Positions 1-7,110 of a DNA stretch of 43,005 bases are shown one piece after another. The number at the start of each line of letters is the position of its first letter. Positions within the stretch are counted from its first letter, which is position 1. The notes beneath the pieces are model-generated. The model was not told where the DNA came from. It ran no database searches and was given only the letters and a program-made list of their open reading frames with translations. A program made the translations under genes and the position numbers. This stretch comes from an uncultured Rickettsiales bacterium (GTDB taxonomy: Bacteria; Pseudomonadota; Alphaproteobacteria; UBA8366), in NCBI GenBank assembly GCA_913046825.1, contig CAJWTF010000016.1:1-43005 (forward strand). The letters run 5' to 3'.

Positions 1-1
1 T

Positions 2-469
2 GTAATGCATGCCTTATCAGTGGTGAGTCATTCCAGCCAAGGACTGTCGACCGCCATTATCGCAAAGCTGGTCAGTCCTCCAATCTCGAACATTCATGGT
101 CTATTAGCGGATTTAGAAACCGGGTCTTTTATCGGCCAGACGGCTAAAAACTAGTGGTTACTCGCGCAAGACCAGGAGACAACGCCGTTATACGACCTTT
201 CGTCTCGGCTTGACCTTCAACCGGATACGGTCGAGCGCAATGCGCACGAACCCGAATGGCGCGGGTGCTTCTCCGAAGTCACGCAGGCAGTCTCCAACGC
301 CACAGGCCAAGCTATGTCCGCGTCTTTGAAGCCAGTATTGGACAGGGAAGACGATCAGACGATTGAAGCACTTTCGAATGCTTTAGATGATACACCGGCG
401 CAGACGACGAACAATAAGTGTGCGAGGATATTAGCGTGGATCGGCCTCGGCTGGCTTGGCAGTTCCTAG
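2..469 (+). pseudogene. Unrecognised reading frame cut by an in-frame amber stop, running in from the left edge
   Basis: One frame stays open from base 2 to a TAG at 467-469, except for a single TAG at 152-154. The first part (about 50 codons) and the second part (about 104 codons) are in the same frame, so one substitution would restore a reading frame of about 155 codons that begins outside the window. The second part has no ATG until 314, so it is unlikely to be a gene on its own. The tail reads ILAWIGLGWLGSS, a short hydrophobic end. I do not recognise a domain in either part. It is most likely the decayed 3' end of a gene. Chance openness is possible, and pyrrolysine readthrough is very unlikely in this kind of organism. 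Confidence 0.35.
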
Positions 470-472
470 ACC

Positions 473-1384
473 TTATTCAATACCCTCTTTATGACGAACA
501 TCAGACGGATTCTTTTTCCCCCATTGTAGGATAAATTCCTTCAGTTCTTCGTCGCTCTGCTCGGGAAGCACGATCTTCAGCCGGACGTATTCATCACCCG
601 CTGTCCCGGATAGGCGGCTTGCGGGAACGCCCCTGCCCTTCAAGCGTAACCGGGTGCCAGAGCTGGTATTCGGTGGTACGGTCACCGAGACGGGTCCGTC
701 CACCGTTGGCACCTTAATCTTCGCGCCTAAGATCGCTTCATCAATCGAAATTGGCAATTCGATCTCGATATCCGACTTATCACGTGTGAAAAATGGGTGT
801 GCGTCGACCTGAACCTCGACGAAGGCATCTCCAGCCGGACCGCCGCCTTTCCCTTGTAGGCCTTGCCCCTTTAGCCGCAGACTTTGTCCGTTTTCGGTTC
901 CAGGAGGGATATTCACGTCCAACGTTTTGCCGTCGTGTTTATTGATCCGGCGACGCACCCCTTTCACGGCCGAGAGAAAGTCTATCCGAACCGTATAACG
1001 AACATCCGCACCGGGAATACTACCCATACCGCCCCGGCGACCGCCTCGCATTCCCCCGAAAATACCCGAGAAAACGTCTTCCATACCGGCACTGCCACCG
1101 CCAAAACCAAATCCACCCCCGCCTCCGGAATAAGTGCGATTAAATGCGAAATCGGCTTTGGGTTTCCCTTCAGTATCTATTTCTCCGCGGTCGAATTGGC
1201 CGCGTTTTTCCTTATCCGACAGCAGGTCATAGGCGGCGGCGGCTTCCTTGAAGCGTTGCTCAACGGCTTCGTCACCCGGATGCGTGTCCGGATGCGTTTC
1301 TTTGGCAATCCTGCGGTAGGCGCGCTTTATATCCGCCTCGCTCGCGCCGTTGCCCACGCCAAGTATGTCGTAAGGGTCTCTCAT
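473..1384 (-). CDS. DnaJ-class co-chaperone, CbpA-like (J domain plus C-terminal substrate-binding domains)
   Basis: This 303-residue protein starts with a J domain (about residues 4-70) carrying the HPD tripeptide that stimulates the DnaK ATPase. A glycine/phenylalanine-rich linker follows (about residues 85-120, with GGGGGFGFGGG), then two beta-rich DnaJ C-terminal domains (about 125-285). The cysteine-rich zinc finger of true DnaJ is absent, so it belongs to the type II, CbpA-like group, whose usual length is about 300 residues. It should act in the cytoplasm as a DnaK co-chaperone; a DNA-binding role as in E. coli CbpA is possible but not shown by the sequence. No dnaK or grpE lies nearby. 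The next gene, on the same strand, is an unrelated lipoprotein. Confidence 0.93.
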   Translation of the reverse strand: MRDPYDILGVGNGASEADIKRAYRRIAKETHPDTHPGDEAVEQRFKEAAAAYDLLSDKEKRGQFDRGEIDTEGKPKADFAFNRTYSGGGGGFGFGGGSAGMEDVFSGIFGGMRGGRRGGMGSIPGADVRYTVRIDFLSAVKGVRRRINKHDGKTLDVNIPPGTENGQSLRLKGQGLQGKGGGPAGDAFVEVQVDAHPFFTRDKSDIEIELPISIDEAILGAKIKVPTVDGPVSVTVPPNTSSGTRLRLKGRGVPASRLSGTAGDEYVRLKIVLPEQSDEELKEFILQWGKKNPSDVRHKEGIE

Positions 1385-1496
1385 ATCGTTCCGTCGATGT
1401 GGTAATTTTACGCCACCCCAGTGTCGCAGGCCCCCATCATCATGCCTGCGCCGCGTACTTCAAGTGTCAAATCAGCACTGCATCTACGTTTAGACG

Positions 1497-1970
1497 CTAG
1501 TTCGTGATTTTCCAACTACCATCCGGTTGCCTGCAGACCACGCCAAAGGCTTCGTTTGTACGACCGTCGATGGTGACAGTTTGTTTGAATTCGCGGCAAT
1601 AATTCCCACTCTCTGTGTGACGGCCCTCGCGGATTGGCGTCACTGTTCCGGAGTTACCGCTCTTCGGATTGCTCCAGTCAATGGTTTTACCGATTGGCGC
1701 CGTGCGCGCCTGCTCTCCCGCACCTTCGAGGGCTATTTGATCTGCTTTATCGAGCGACTTTCCGATCTCGTTACCGGCAAACGCGCCGAGTAAAGCGCCG
1801 ATGGCCACTGCCGCCAACTTGCCTTTGCCGCCTCCGATCTGCGATCCTGCAAGTGCGCCCAAACCGGCACCAATTGCAGTTCCAACCCCTTCTTTTTGGC
1901 CGACACCCTGGTCCGCACATGCGCCCAGAAGGCCTGTGATCATAATAACCGCCGAAACTTTCTTCATCAT
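1497..1970 (-). CDS. Glycine-zipper outer-membrane lipoprotein (RT0821/Lpp0805-like surface protein)
   Basis: The product is 157 residues. A short charged start (MMKKVS) leads into a hydrophobic stretch ending in the lipobox LLGAC, so it should be exported and lipidated at that cysteine. Two glycine-rich, helix-packing stretches follow (GTAIGAGLGALAGSQIGGG and AAVAIGALLGAFAGNEIG), typical of the glycine-zipper 2TM family. The C-terminal half contains two cysteines (in NYCREF and VVCRQP) that may form a disulfide, and ends in the family-like PDGSWKI. I chose the ATG at 1970 because an AGGA lies 9 bases upstream; the TTG three codons earlier is almost touching that ribosome-binding site. The function of the family is unclear beyond an envelope role. 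Confidence 0.85.
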   Translation of the reverse strand: MMKKVSAVIMITGLLGACADQGVGQKEGVGTAIGAGLGALAGSQIGGGKGKLAAVAIGALLGAFAGNEIGKSLDKADQIALEGAGEQARTAPIGKTIDWSNPKSGNSGTVTPIREGRHTESGNYCREFKQTVTIDGRTNEAFGVVCRQPDGSWKITN

Positions 1971-2096
1971 TGCGATCAATCCTTTCGCTTATCTCCCAAA
2001 CGCTCACCAAACTTTTTGGCGCCAAATTGAGAGAAGGTTGGCAAGCGCATTGCAATATCCGCGCTAACCCGGTTTATAAAGAGATAAGGAACGATT

Positions 2097-2124
2097 TTGC
2101 CTATTCAAACGTTTGAAATATAAT
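2097..2124 (+). promoter_or_regulatory. Sigma-70-type promoter of pdxH with a palindrome in the spacer
   Basis: TTGCCT at 2097-2102 and a perfect TATAAT at 2119-2124 are separated by 16 bases, about 37 bases before the pdxH start. The spacer contains the perfect 14-bp palindrome TTCAAACGTTTGAA (2104-2117), placed where a bound repressor would block RNA polymerase. The core CAAACGTTTG resembles operators of LacI/PurR-type regulators. That resemblance is only suggestive. Confidence 0.65.
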
Positions 2125-2161
2125 TTGGCTTAAATTCTCGCCCCGTTCGGATGAAATACAG

Positions 2162-2752
2162 ATGCCGACCGAATACAAGAAATCTCCAGTCAGCCACTTT
2201 AACGAGTGGTTCGAAGACGCAAAGCAATCAGAATCCGTTCTGCCTGAGGCCATGTCGGTTGCTAGTGTCGGCCCAGATGGCCGTCCGTCGACGCGAATGG
2301 TACTATTAAAACAGGCAGATGAAGCCGGTTTTGTTTTTTACACTAATCTGCGGAGCCGAAAAGGCGACGAAATCTCCACCAACGCCCATGTGGCGCTGCT
2401 GTTTCATTGGAAGTCACTGAAACGCCAAATACGAATCGAAGGTCTAAGCGAACCAGTCACTGATGCGGAAGCCGACGCCTATTTCGCAAGCCGGGACCGG
2501 GGCGCACAAATCGGTGCTTGGGCGAGCGATCAATCCCGCGTCATGACTGGCCGGTTCGATCTGGAAAAACGGGTGGCGCAATTCACGGCTAAATTCGGCG
2601 TGTCGAAAATTGAACGGCCACCGTTTTGGTCCGGCTTTCGCGTCGTGCCCAACCGATTGGAGTTTTGGAGCGACGGCCATTTCCGACTTCACGAACGCCT
2701 CATATACTTAAAGGATGGCGAGGATTGGCGCACGGAACGCCTATTTCCATGA
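2162..2752 (+). CDS. pdxH: Pyridoxamine/pyridoxine 5'-phosphate oxidase
   Basis: This 196-residue FMN enzyme oxidises pyridoxine or pyridoxamine 5'-phosphate to pyridoxal 5'-phosphate in the cytoplasm. Visible family signatures are the FMN-binding RMVLLKQADEAGFVFYTN region, RSRKGDEI, LLFHWKSLKRQIRIEG, the internal ASRDRGAQIGAWASDQS and the C-terminal signature FWSDGHFRLHERLIY followed by W..ERLFP. The length is somewhat shorter than the roughly 210-220 residues of E. coli PdxH, as is usual for alphaproteobacteria. Its last codons overlap the start of the downstream cation transporter (ATGA), so the two are translationally coupled. A strong promoter lies at 2097-2124. Confidence 0.96.
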   Translation: MPTEYKKSPVSHFNEWFEDAKQSESVLPEAMSVASVGPDGRPSTRMVLLKQADEAGFVFYTNLRSRKGDEISTNAHVALLFHWKSLKRQIRIEGLSEPVTDAEADAYFASRDRGAQIGAWASDQSRVMTGRFDLEKRVAQFTAKFGVSKIERPPFWSGFRVVPNRLEFWSDGHFRLHERLIYLKDGEDWRTERLFP

Positions 2753-3669
2753 GCGAACAGGTACCGCAACTCTCAGCCCGACCAGATGCTCAGCGGGCAA
2801 TGCGTCTCGCCAGTTATGCCTCTGTAGCAGTTGCATTTATCTTGATCGTGGCGAAAACATCGGCGTGGCTTGCTACGGGTTCCATCGCCGTTCTATCGAG
2901 TCTGATCGATTCCTTCCTCGATGCCCTCGCATCAATCGTCACATTGATCGCCATTCGCCATTCACTACAACCCGCCGACCGAGAGCACCGCTTCGGGCAT
3001 GGTAAAGTCGAGGCTTTGGGGGCACTAGCGCAGTCAGCATTCATCGTCGGGTCAGCCGTGCTACTATTATTCGAAGCTGGCGCGCGCTCTCTCGATCCTC
3101 AACCCATTGCGCGCGGCAATATAGCTATATACGTGATGCTTTTTTCCATCGCATTGACCTTCATGCTGGTACTTATTCAACGTTGGGCGATTCGCAATTC
3201 GGGCTCCGTCGCTATTAGCGCCGATTCGTTGCATTACATCGGCGATTTATTGATGAATGCCGCGGTCATAATCGCCATCCTGTTGGTGACCGAGCTGGGT
3301 TGGACGATGGCGGACCCGATCTTCGGCGCTGGTATTGCTGCCTATATCATTTGGAGTGCTTATCGCATCGTGCGAAATTCGCTCGATATGCTGATGGACC
3401 GCGAATTACCCGACGACGAACGCGAGAAAATTCGGGCTATTGCCCTAAACCACGGTGCCGTCGAATTCGTGCACGACCTGCGGACGCGGCAATCCGGATT
3501 GACGTATTTCATTCAGCTTCATCTGGAAATGGACGGCGACATGAAACTTCATGCCGCCCATGAGATTGCAGACGAGGTAGAGCTCTCCTTGTTGGAAGCT
3601 TATCCGGGATCAGAGATCATCATTCACCAGGATCCCGCGGGCGTAGAAGAACCGCCGCAATTCCACTAA
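2749..3669 (+). CDS. Cation diffusion facilitator, FieF-like divalent metal efflux protein
   Basis: This 306-residue inner-membrane transporter exports Zn(II), Fe(II) or similar ions in exchange for protons. The N-terminal part has about six membrane segments. Metal-site aspartates and histidines are visible in the family patterns SSLIDSFLDALAS (helix 2), ADREHRFGHGKVEALGALAQS and SADSLHYIGDLLMNA (helix 5). The cytoplasmic dimerisation domain begins near residue 210 and contains HDLRTRQSG, FIQLHLEMDGDMKLHAAHEIADE and IIIHQDP. I chose the ATG at 2749, inside the pdxH stop (ATGA overlap), because homologues begin near this point; a longer frame runs upstream but only shadows pdxH. The metal cannot be assigned with certainty. 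Confidence 0.93.
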   Translation: MSEQVPQLSARPDAQRAMRLASYASVAVAFILIVAKTSAWLATGSIAVLSSLIDSFLDALASIVTLIAIRHSLQPADREHRFGHGKVEALGALAQSAFIVGSAVLLLFEAGARSLDPQPIARGNIAIYVMLFSIALTFMLVLIQRWAIRNSGSVAISADSLHYIGDLLMNAAVIIAILLVTELGWTMADPIFGAGIAAYIIWSAYRIVRNSLDMLMDRELPDDEREKIRAIALNHGAVEFVHDLRTRQSGLTYFIQLHLEMDGDMKLHAAHEIADEVELSLLEAYPGSEIIIHQDPAGVEEPPQFH

Positions 3670-3758
3670 GTTGAAAATGCTGGTGGCTGGTAGTTAGCGC
3701 TGAATCACATTAGCTTCCAGCTCTCCGCTTTCGGATTTCCCGACAACAGGTCCTCCTA

Positions 3759-4964
3759 ATGCCGTCCGAGACGAGAATTTATCCTTTAATCCGTCTCTTT
3801 GTGGCCCTTGCCCTGATGACCATCGGCGGGGCCGGCATGTATGCTATCGTCGTGTCCTTAAAACCGCTCGCCGCCGAATTCAACACTGGGCGCGGCGCCG
3901 CATCCTTAGCCTACACGTTGACGATGATTGGATATGGGCTCGGCGGCATTCTCATGGGCAGAATTTCCGACCGCGTCGGCGTATTGTGGCCTGTTTTGTT
4001 TGGCGGTTTCATGTTGGCAGGCGGGTTTTACTTCGCCTCACTAGTGGACACCCTTTGGCAGCTTTGCGTCGTGCAGGGCCTGATGATTGGTCTTCTCGGC
4101 AGCTCGACAACCTTCGCCCCGCTGGTCGCCGACATTTCCCACTGGTTCGTCCGCAGGCGAGGCATCGCCGTTGCCATCGTCATCAGCGGCAATTATCTGG
4201 CGGGTGCTATCTGGCCGCCGATCATCCAAGACATCATTGATGAAGACAGCTGGCGCGGCGCCTACCAAACCTTATCGCTGTTCTGCCTCATTGCGATGCC
4301 GCTACTGGGATTACTTTTATACAAACCGGCACCGGTCAACCAGGAAGACGCCGGAGCCACAACAGGCGCAGTTGGATGCCGCCCTCTCGGCATGGCGCCC
4401 AACACGCTTCAATGCATCGTATGTTTTGCTGGGATCGGCTGCTGCGCTGCCATGGCAATGCCGCAGGTACATATAATTGCCTACGCGACCGACCTTGGCT
4501 TCGAGGCCAAAGACGGTGCGATCATGCTAGCCATCACCTTAGGTTGCGGGATCGTCAGTCGCATCATCTCGGGCCTTATTTGCGACCGGATCGGTGGGCT
4601 CAACACATTGTTGTTGGGATCTGCACTGCAGATGATCGCGCTCTGTCTCTATCTGCCCTTCAAAAGTCTCGAGGCCTTGTACGTTATCTCCGCATTATTT
4701 GGACTATCCCAAGGCGGCATCGTACCGTCCTATACAATAATTATACGCACGTATTTAAAGGCCAAAGATGCAGGGTGGCGCATCGGCGTTTCACTATTTT
4801 TTACGCTGCTCGGCATGGCGCTTGGTGGCTGGATGGCGGGCGCGATATATGATCTGACTGGTTCCTATGACGCCGCATTTATCAATGCAATCGCCTTCAA
4901 CTTAGCAAACATGGTTCTGGCCTTGGGACTGAGACGTCGCGCAGAGCGTTTCTCCCCCGCCTAA
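3759..4964 (+). CDS. MFS transporter of the monocarboxylate/oxalate:formate antiporter type
   Basis: This 401-residue membrane protein has about twelve predicted transmembrane segments in two six-helix halves joined by a hydrophilic loop near residues 190-210. The MFS motif A appears after helix 2 as GRISDRVG and is echoed in the second half as GLICDRIGG. The sequence around helix 4 to 5 (APLVADISHWFVRRRGIAVAIVISGNYLAGAIWPP) is typical of the bacterial monocarboxylate/oxalate-formate group. It probably moves a small organic acid across the inner membrane, but the substrate is not readable. The gene sits alone between the metal transporter and a decayed kinase gene on the opposite strand, with only one base between the two 3' ends. 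Confidence 0.9.
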   Translation: MPSETRIYPLIRLFVALALMTIGGAGMYAIVVSLKPLAAEFNTGRGAASLAYTLTMIGYGLGGILMGRISDRVGVLWPVLFGGFMLAGGFYFASLVDTLWQLCVVQGLMIGLLGSSTTFAPLVADISHWFVRRRGIAVAIVISGNYLAGAIWPPIIQDIIDEDSWRGAYQTLSLFCLIAMPLLGLLLYKPAPVNQEDAGATTGAVGCRPLGMAPNTLQCIVCFAGIGCCAAMAMPQVHIIAYATDLGFEAKDGAIMLAITLGCGIVSRIISGLICDRIGGLNTLLLGSALQMIALCLYLPFKSLEALYVISALFGLSQGGIVPSYTIIIRTYLKAKDAGWRIGVSLFFTLLGMALGGWMAGAIYDLTGSYDAAFINAIAFNLANMVLALGLRRRAERFSPA

Positions 4965-4965
4965 T

Positions 4966-5341
4966 TCATTCTTTCAACCTGATTATTGGAAGCTTAACAG
5001 TAACCGAGGTCCCGTGGCCGAGTTCGCTCGAAATCTCGACCTCTCCACCGTGGATATTTACCAAGCGCTTGGCGAACGATTGACCCAAAGCTGATACCCG
5101 CTGCAAATGGTTCGGTTATGCTGCAATAGGTTTCCTGAAAACTCCGAGTGCAAAAAATCAAACGGGCAGACGGATCGAAAATAGCGATTCGGTCCGGCAT
5201 CGCATCCACAACGTCGACAAGCGTCTGAAATTGGGTCGCGGTAGAATGATGCTCGATCACAATCTCATTTAATAAACGACTAATAAGTAGCCTGCACGTT
5301 CCTCGGTTGTTCAAGCCGTCGTAATGATTTGGCGCAACCAT
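4966..5341 (-). pseudogene. Remnant of a PAS-domain sensor histidine kinase (internal deletion)
   Basis: From 5341 down to about 5090 the frame encodes a PAS-like segment (VDVVDAMPDRIAIFDPSARLIFCTRSFQETY, given here only as a region near residues 43-73). From about 5085 to the stop at 4966-4968 a different frame encodes the end of a histidine-kinase ATPase domain (AKRLVNIHGGEVEIS, then SELGHGTSVTVKLPII). The dimerisation domain, the phosphorylated histidine and the N and G1 boxes are missing. The simplest explanation is a large internal deletion that joined the two ends out of frame near 5070-5095. The intact frame read straight through gives a meaningless C-terminus. No response regulator is adjacent. 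Confidence 0.75.
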
Positions 5342-5445
5342 CCTCCCTTAATTTCGAAAAGCCAAACGGCTTTAGGAGCCCTTTATATAGATTCTAAAAC
5401 ACTAAACCTTAACAAATCGTATCCAGCGTAATAAAAGTAGTATGC

Positions 5446-5473
5446 TTGACAGCCCAATGCCGAACGTTACGGT
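5446..5473 (+). promoter_or_regulatory. Possible promoter of the thiolase-like operon
   Basis: A perfect -35 hexamer TTGACA (5446-5451) is followed after 16 bases by TACGGT (5468-5473), a weak -10 that keeps the essential TA...T positions. It lies about 55 bases before the start at 5527, within a 185-base gap that holds no gene. The assignment rests on the -35 match and position only. Confidence 0.4.
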
Positions 5474-5526
5474 TCTCCGCGCATTTCTCGCAAAGTCACA
5501 ATCCGTTACGTCCCAGGAGTTTATTG

Positions 5527-6984
5527 ATGGTCGGCATCATTTCCTACGGAGCCTATATTCCGCGCAAACGCTTGCAGCGCCAAGCCGTTGTGGAAGCCAA
5601 TTCCTGGTTCAATCCCGCCCTTAAGGCTTATGGCAAGGGCGAACGGGCCATGTGCAATTGGGACGAGGATTCGGTGACGATGGCAGTCGAAGCGGCCCGA
5701 GATTGCCTTGGCGGAGAGGCACCCAAAGAATTGGCCGGCGTTTATCTGGCGACCACCTCCACACCGTTCAAAGATCGCCAAAACGCGGGCATTCTCGCGA
5801 CGGCCCTGAACTTAGGCGATGAATTGATGACCATGGACGTTACTGGCTCACAGCGGGCAGGTACGACCGGTTTGATCAATGCGCTCAAACTGGCTTCAAC
5901 CGATGGTGATATGCTTGTCGCAATCGCCGAAAAGCGACGGACGAAGGCGGCTAATCCTCAGGAACTGATGTACGGAGACGGTGCCGCGGCATTTGTCGTC
6001 GGCCAGAACGCGGATGCAGCGGAGTTCGTCGGTGCGAAACAGATCTCGGTCGATTTCATCGATCATTATAAGGGCGACACCGAGGAGTTTGACTATCATT
6101 GGGAAGAGCGCTGGATTCGCGATGAAGGGTATATGAAGCTCGTCCCCCGCGCGCTCGAAGGCCTTTTCGCCGAGACCGGCGTGGCACCCGGCGACGTTAA
6201 TCACTTCATCATGCCATGCCTGATCCGGCGCGTCGGCGATATGGTCGCCAAGGCAGCCGGTATTCCGGGCGATGCAATTCGCGACACGATGCAAGCAGCA
6301 ATGGGCGAGGCCGGCACGGCGCACGCGTTAGTCATGCTGGCCGCGACCTTAGAAGAAGCAAAGCCTGGTGAAATCATAGTCATCGCCGGTTTCGGCCAGG
6401 GTTGCGACGCCTTGATGTTCCGTGCGGGCAATGACATCGAGAGCAAACGCCCCAGTATGGGCGTCTCTGGTTTCATGAAACGGCGTGTGGCGGAGGGCAA
6501 CTACAACAAATATCTCGCTTTCAACGGCCTGACGAAGCTCGATCATGGTTTGCGTGGAGAAGTGGACAGACAAACCGCGCTGACTGCTCTTTACCGTAAC
6601 AAGGAAATGCTGACCGCGCTCATCGGTGGCAAATGCCGCAAATGCGGTACCGTCCAATTTCCAAAGTCGAACGTCTGCGTCAGCCCGAATTGTGGCGAAT
6701 TTCACAGCCAGGACGACCACCCCTTCGCCGACATACCGGCGACGGTGCAGTCTTGGACGGCGGATAACCTGACCTACGCGGTCGAACCACCGCAGCATTT
6801 CGGCATGGTCGTCTTCCAGGAAGGTGGACGACTTATGTCGGACATCACTGATGTCGATGTCGGCGGCGTCGAAGTCGGCATGTCCATGCGAATGATGTTT
6901 CGGATCAAGGAATTCGACGGTCAACGCGGCTTCACCCGCTACTTCTGGAAAGCCGCGCCTGAATTCACGAAAGACGGCGGTTGA
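5527..6984 (+). CDS. HMG-CoA synthase/KAS III-like protein fused to a DUF35 zinc-ribbon/OB-fold domain
   Basis: The 485-residue protein has a thiolase-fold part (about 1-340) and a C-terminal DUF35 part (about 370-475). The DUF35 part opens with a four-cysteine zinc ribbon (CRKCGTVQFPKSNVC...C), followed by an OB-fold predicted to bind acyl-CoA. At the place where KAS III or HMG-CoA synthase carries its nucleophilic cysteine the sequence reads DVTGSQRAGTTG, so that cysteine is missing; related DUF35-fused proteins share a GSxRAGT pattern as far as I recall. It may therefore be a non-canonical or partner subunit acting with the SCP2-type thiolase encoded next. Start chosen at the ATG at 5527, preceded by AGGAG with a 6-base spacer. 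Confidence 0.85.
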   Translation: MVGIISYGAYIPRKRLQRQAVVEANSWFNPALKAYGKGERAMCNWDEDSVTMAVEAARDCLGGEAPKELAGVYLATTSTPFKDRQNAGILATALNLGDELMTMDVTGSQRAGTTGLINALKLASTDGDMLVAIAEKRRTKAANPQELMYGDGAAAFVVGQNADAAEFVGAKQISVDFIDHYKGDTEEFDYHWEERWIRDEGYMKLVPRALEGLFAETGVAPGDVNHFIMPCLIRRVGDMVAKAAGIPGDAIRDTMQAAMGEAGTAHALVMLAATLEEAKPGEIIVIAGFGQGCDALMFRAGNDIESKRPSMGVSGFMKRRVAEGNYNKYLAFNGLTKLDHGLRGEVDRQTALTALYRNKEMLTALIGGKCRKCGTVQFPKSNVCVSPNCGEFHSQDDHPFADIPATVQSWTADNLTYAVEPPQHFGMVVFQEGGRLMSDITDVDVGGVEVGMSMRMMFRIKEFDGQRGFTRYFWKAAPEFTKDGG

Positions 6985-7018
6985 GGTAGAGTAAATCAAA
7001 TTTTGTAACTGATACGTT

Positions 7019-7090
7019 ATTCCCACTTGGACGGGAATCCAGTCTACCCCGAAATTAATATGGGTCCCCGCATTCGCGAGGACGACGATG
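7019..7090. repeat. REP-like palindromic element between the two thiolase-fold genes
   Basis: Two small hairpins stand side by side: ATTCCC...GGGAAT (7019-7038) and GTCCCCGC...GCGAGGAC (7064-7083). The arrangement matches a dispersed intergenic repeat seen in many proteobacteria, whose translation gives peptides like NGNPVYP...GPRIREDD. It may form RNA structure in the operon messenger and reduce or stabilise the downstream part. Confidence 0.7.
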
Positions 7091-7110
7091 GCAGCGAGAG
7101 GAACGAGGAC

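Noticed and set aside
152..154. Pyrrolysine decoding of the TAG in the left-edge frame
   Set aside because: Pyrrolysine is rare outside certain archaea and a few bacteria, the frame has no known family, and a decayed gene explains it more simply.
884..1405. 173-codon open frame on the plus strand opposite the DnaJ-like gene
   Set aside because: It is the mirror of a G+C-rich gene with clear J-domain homology and has no recognisable domain.
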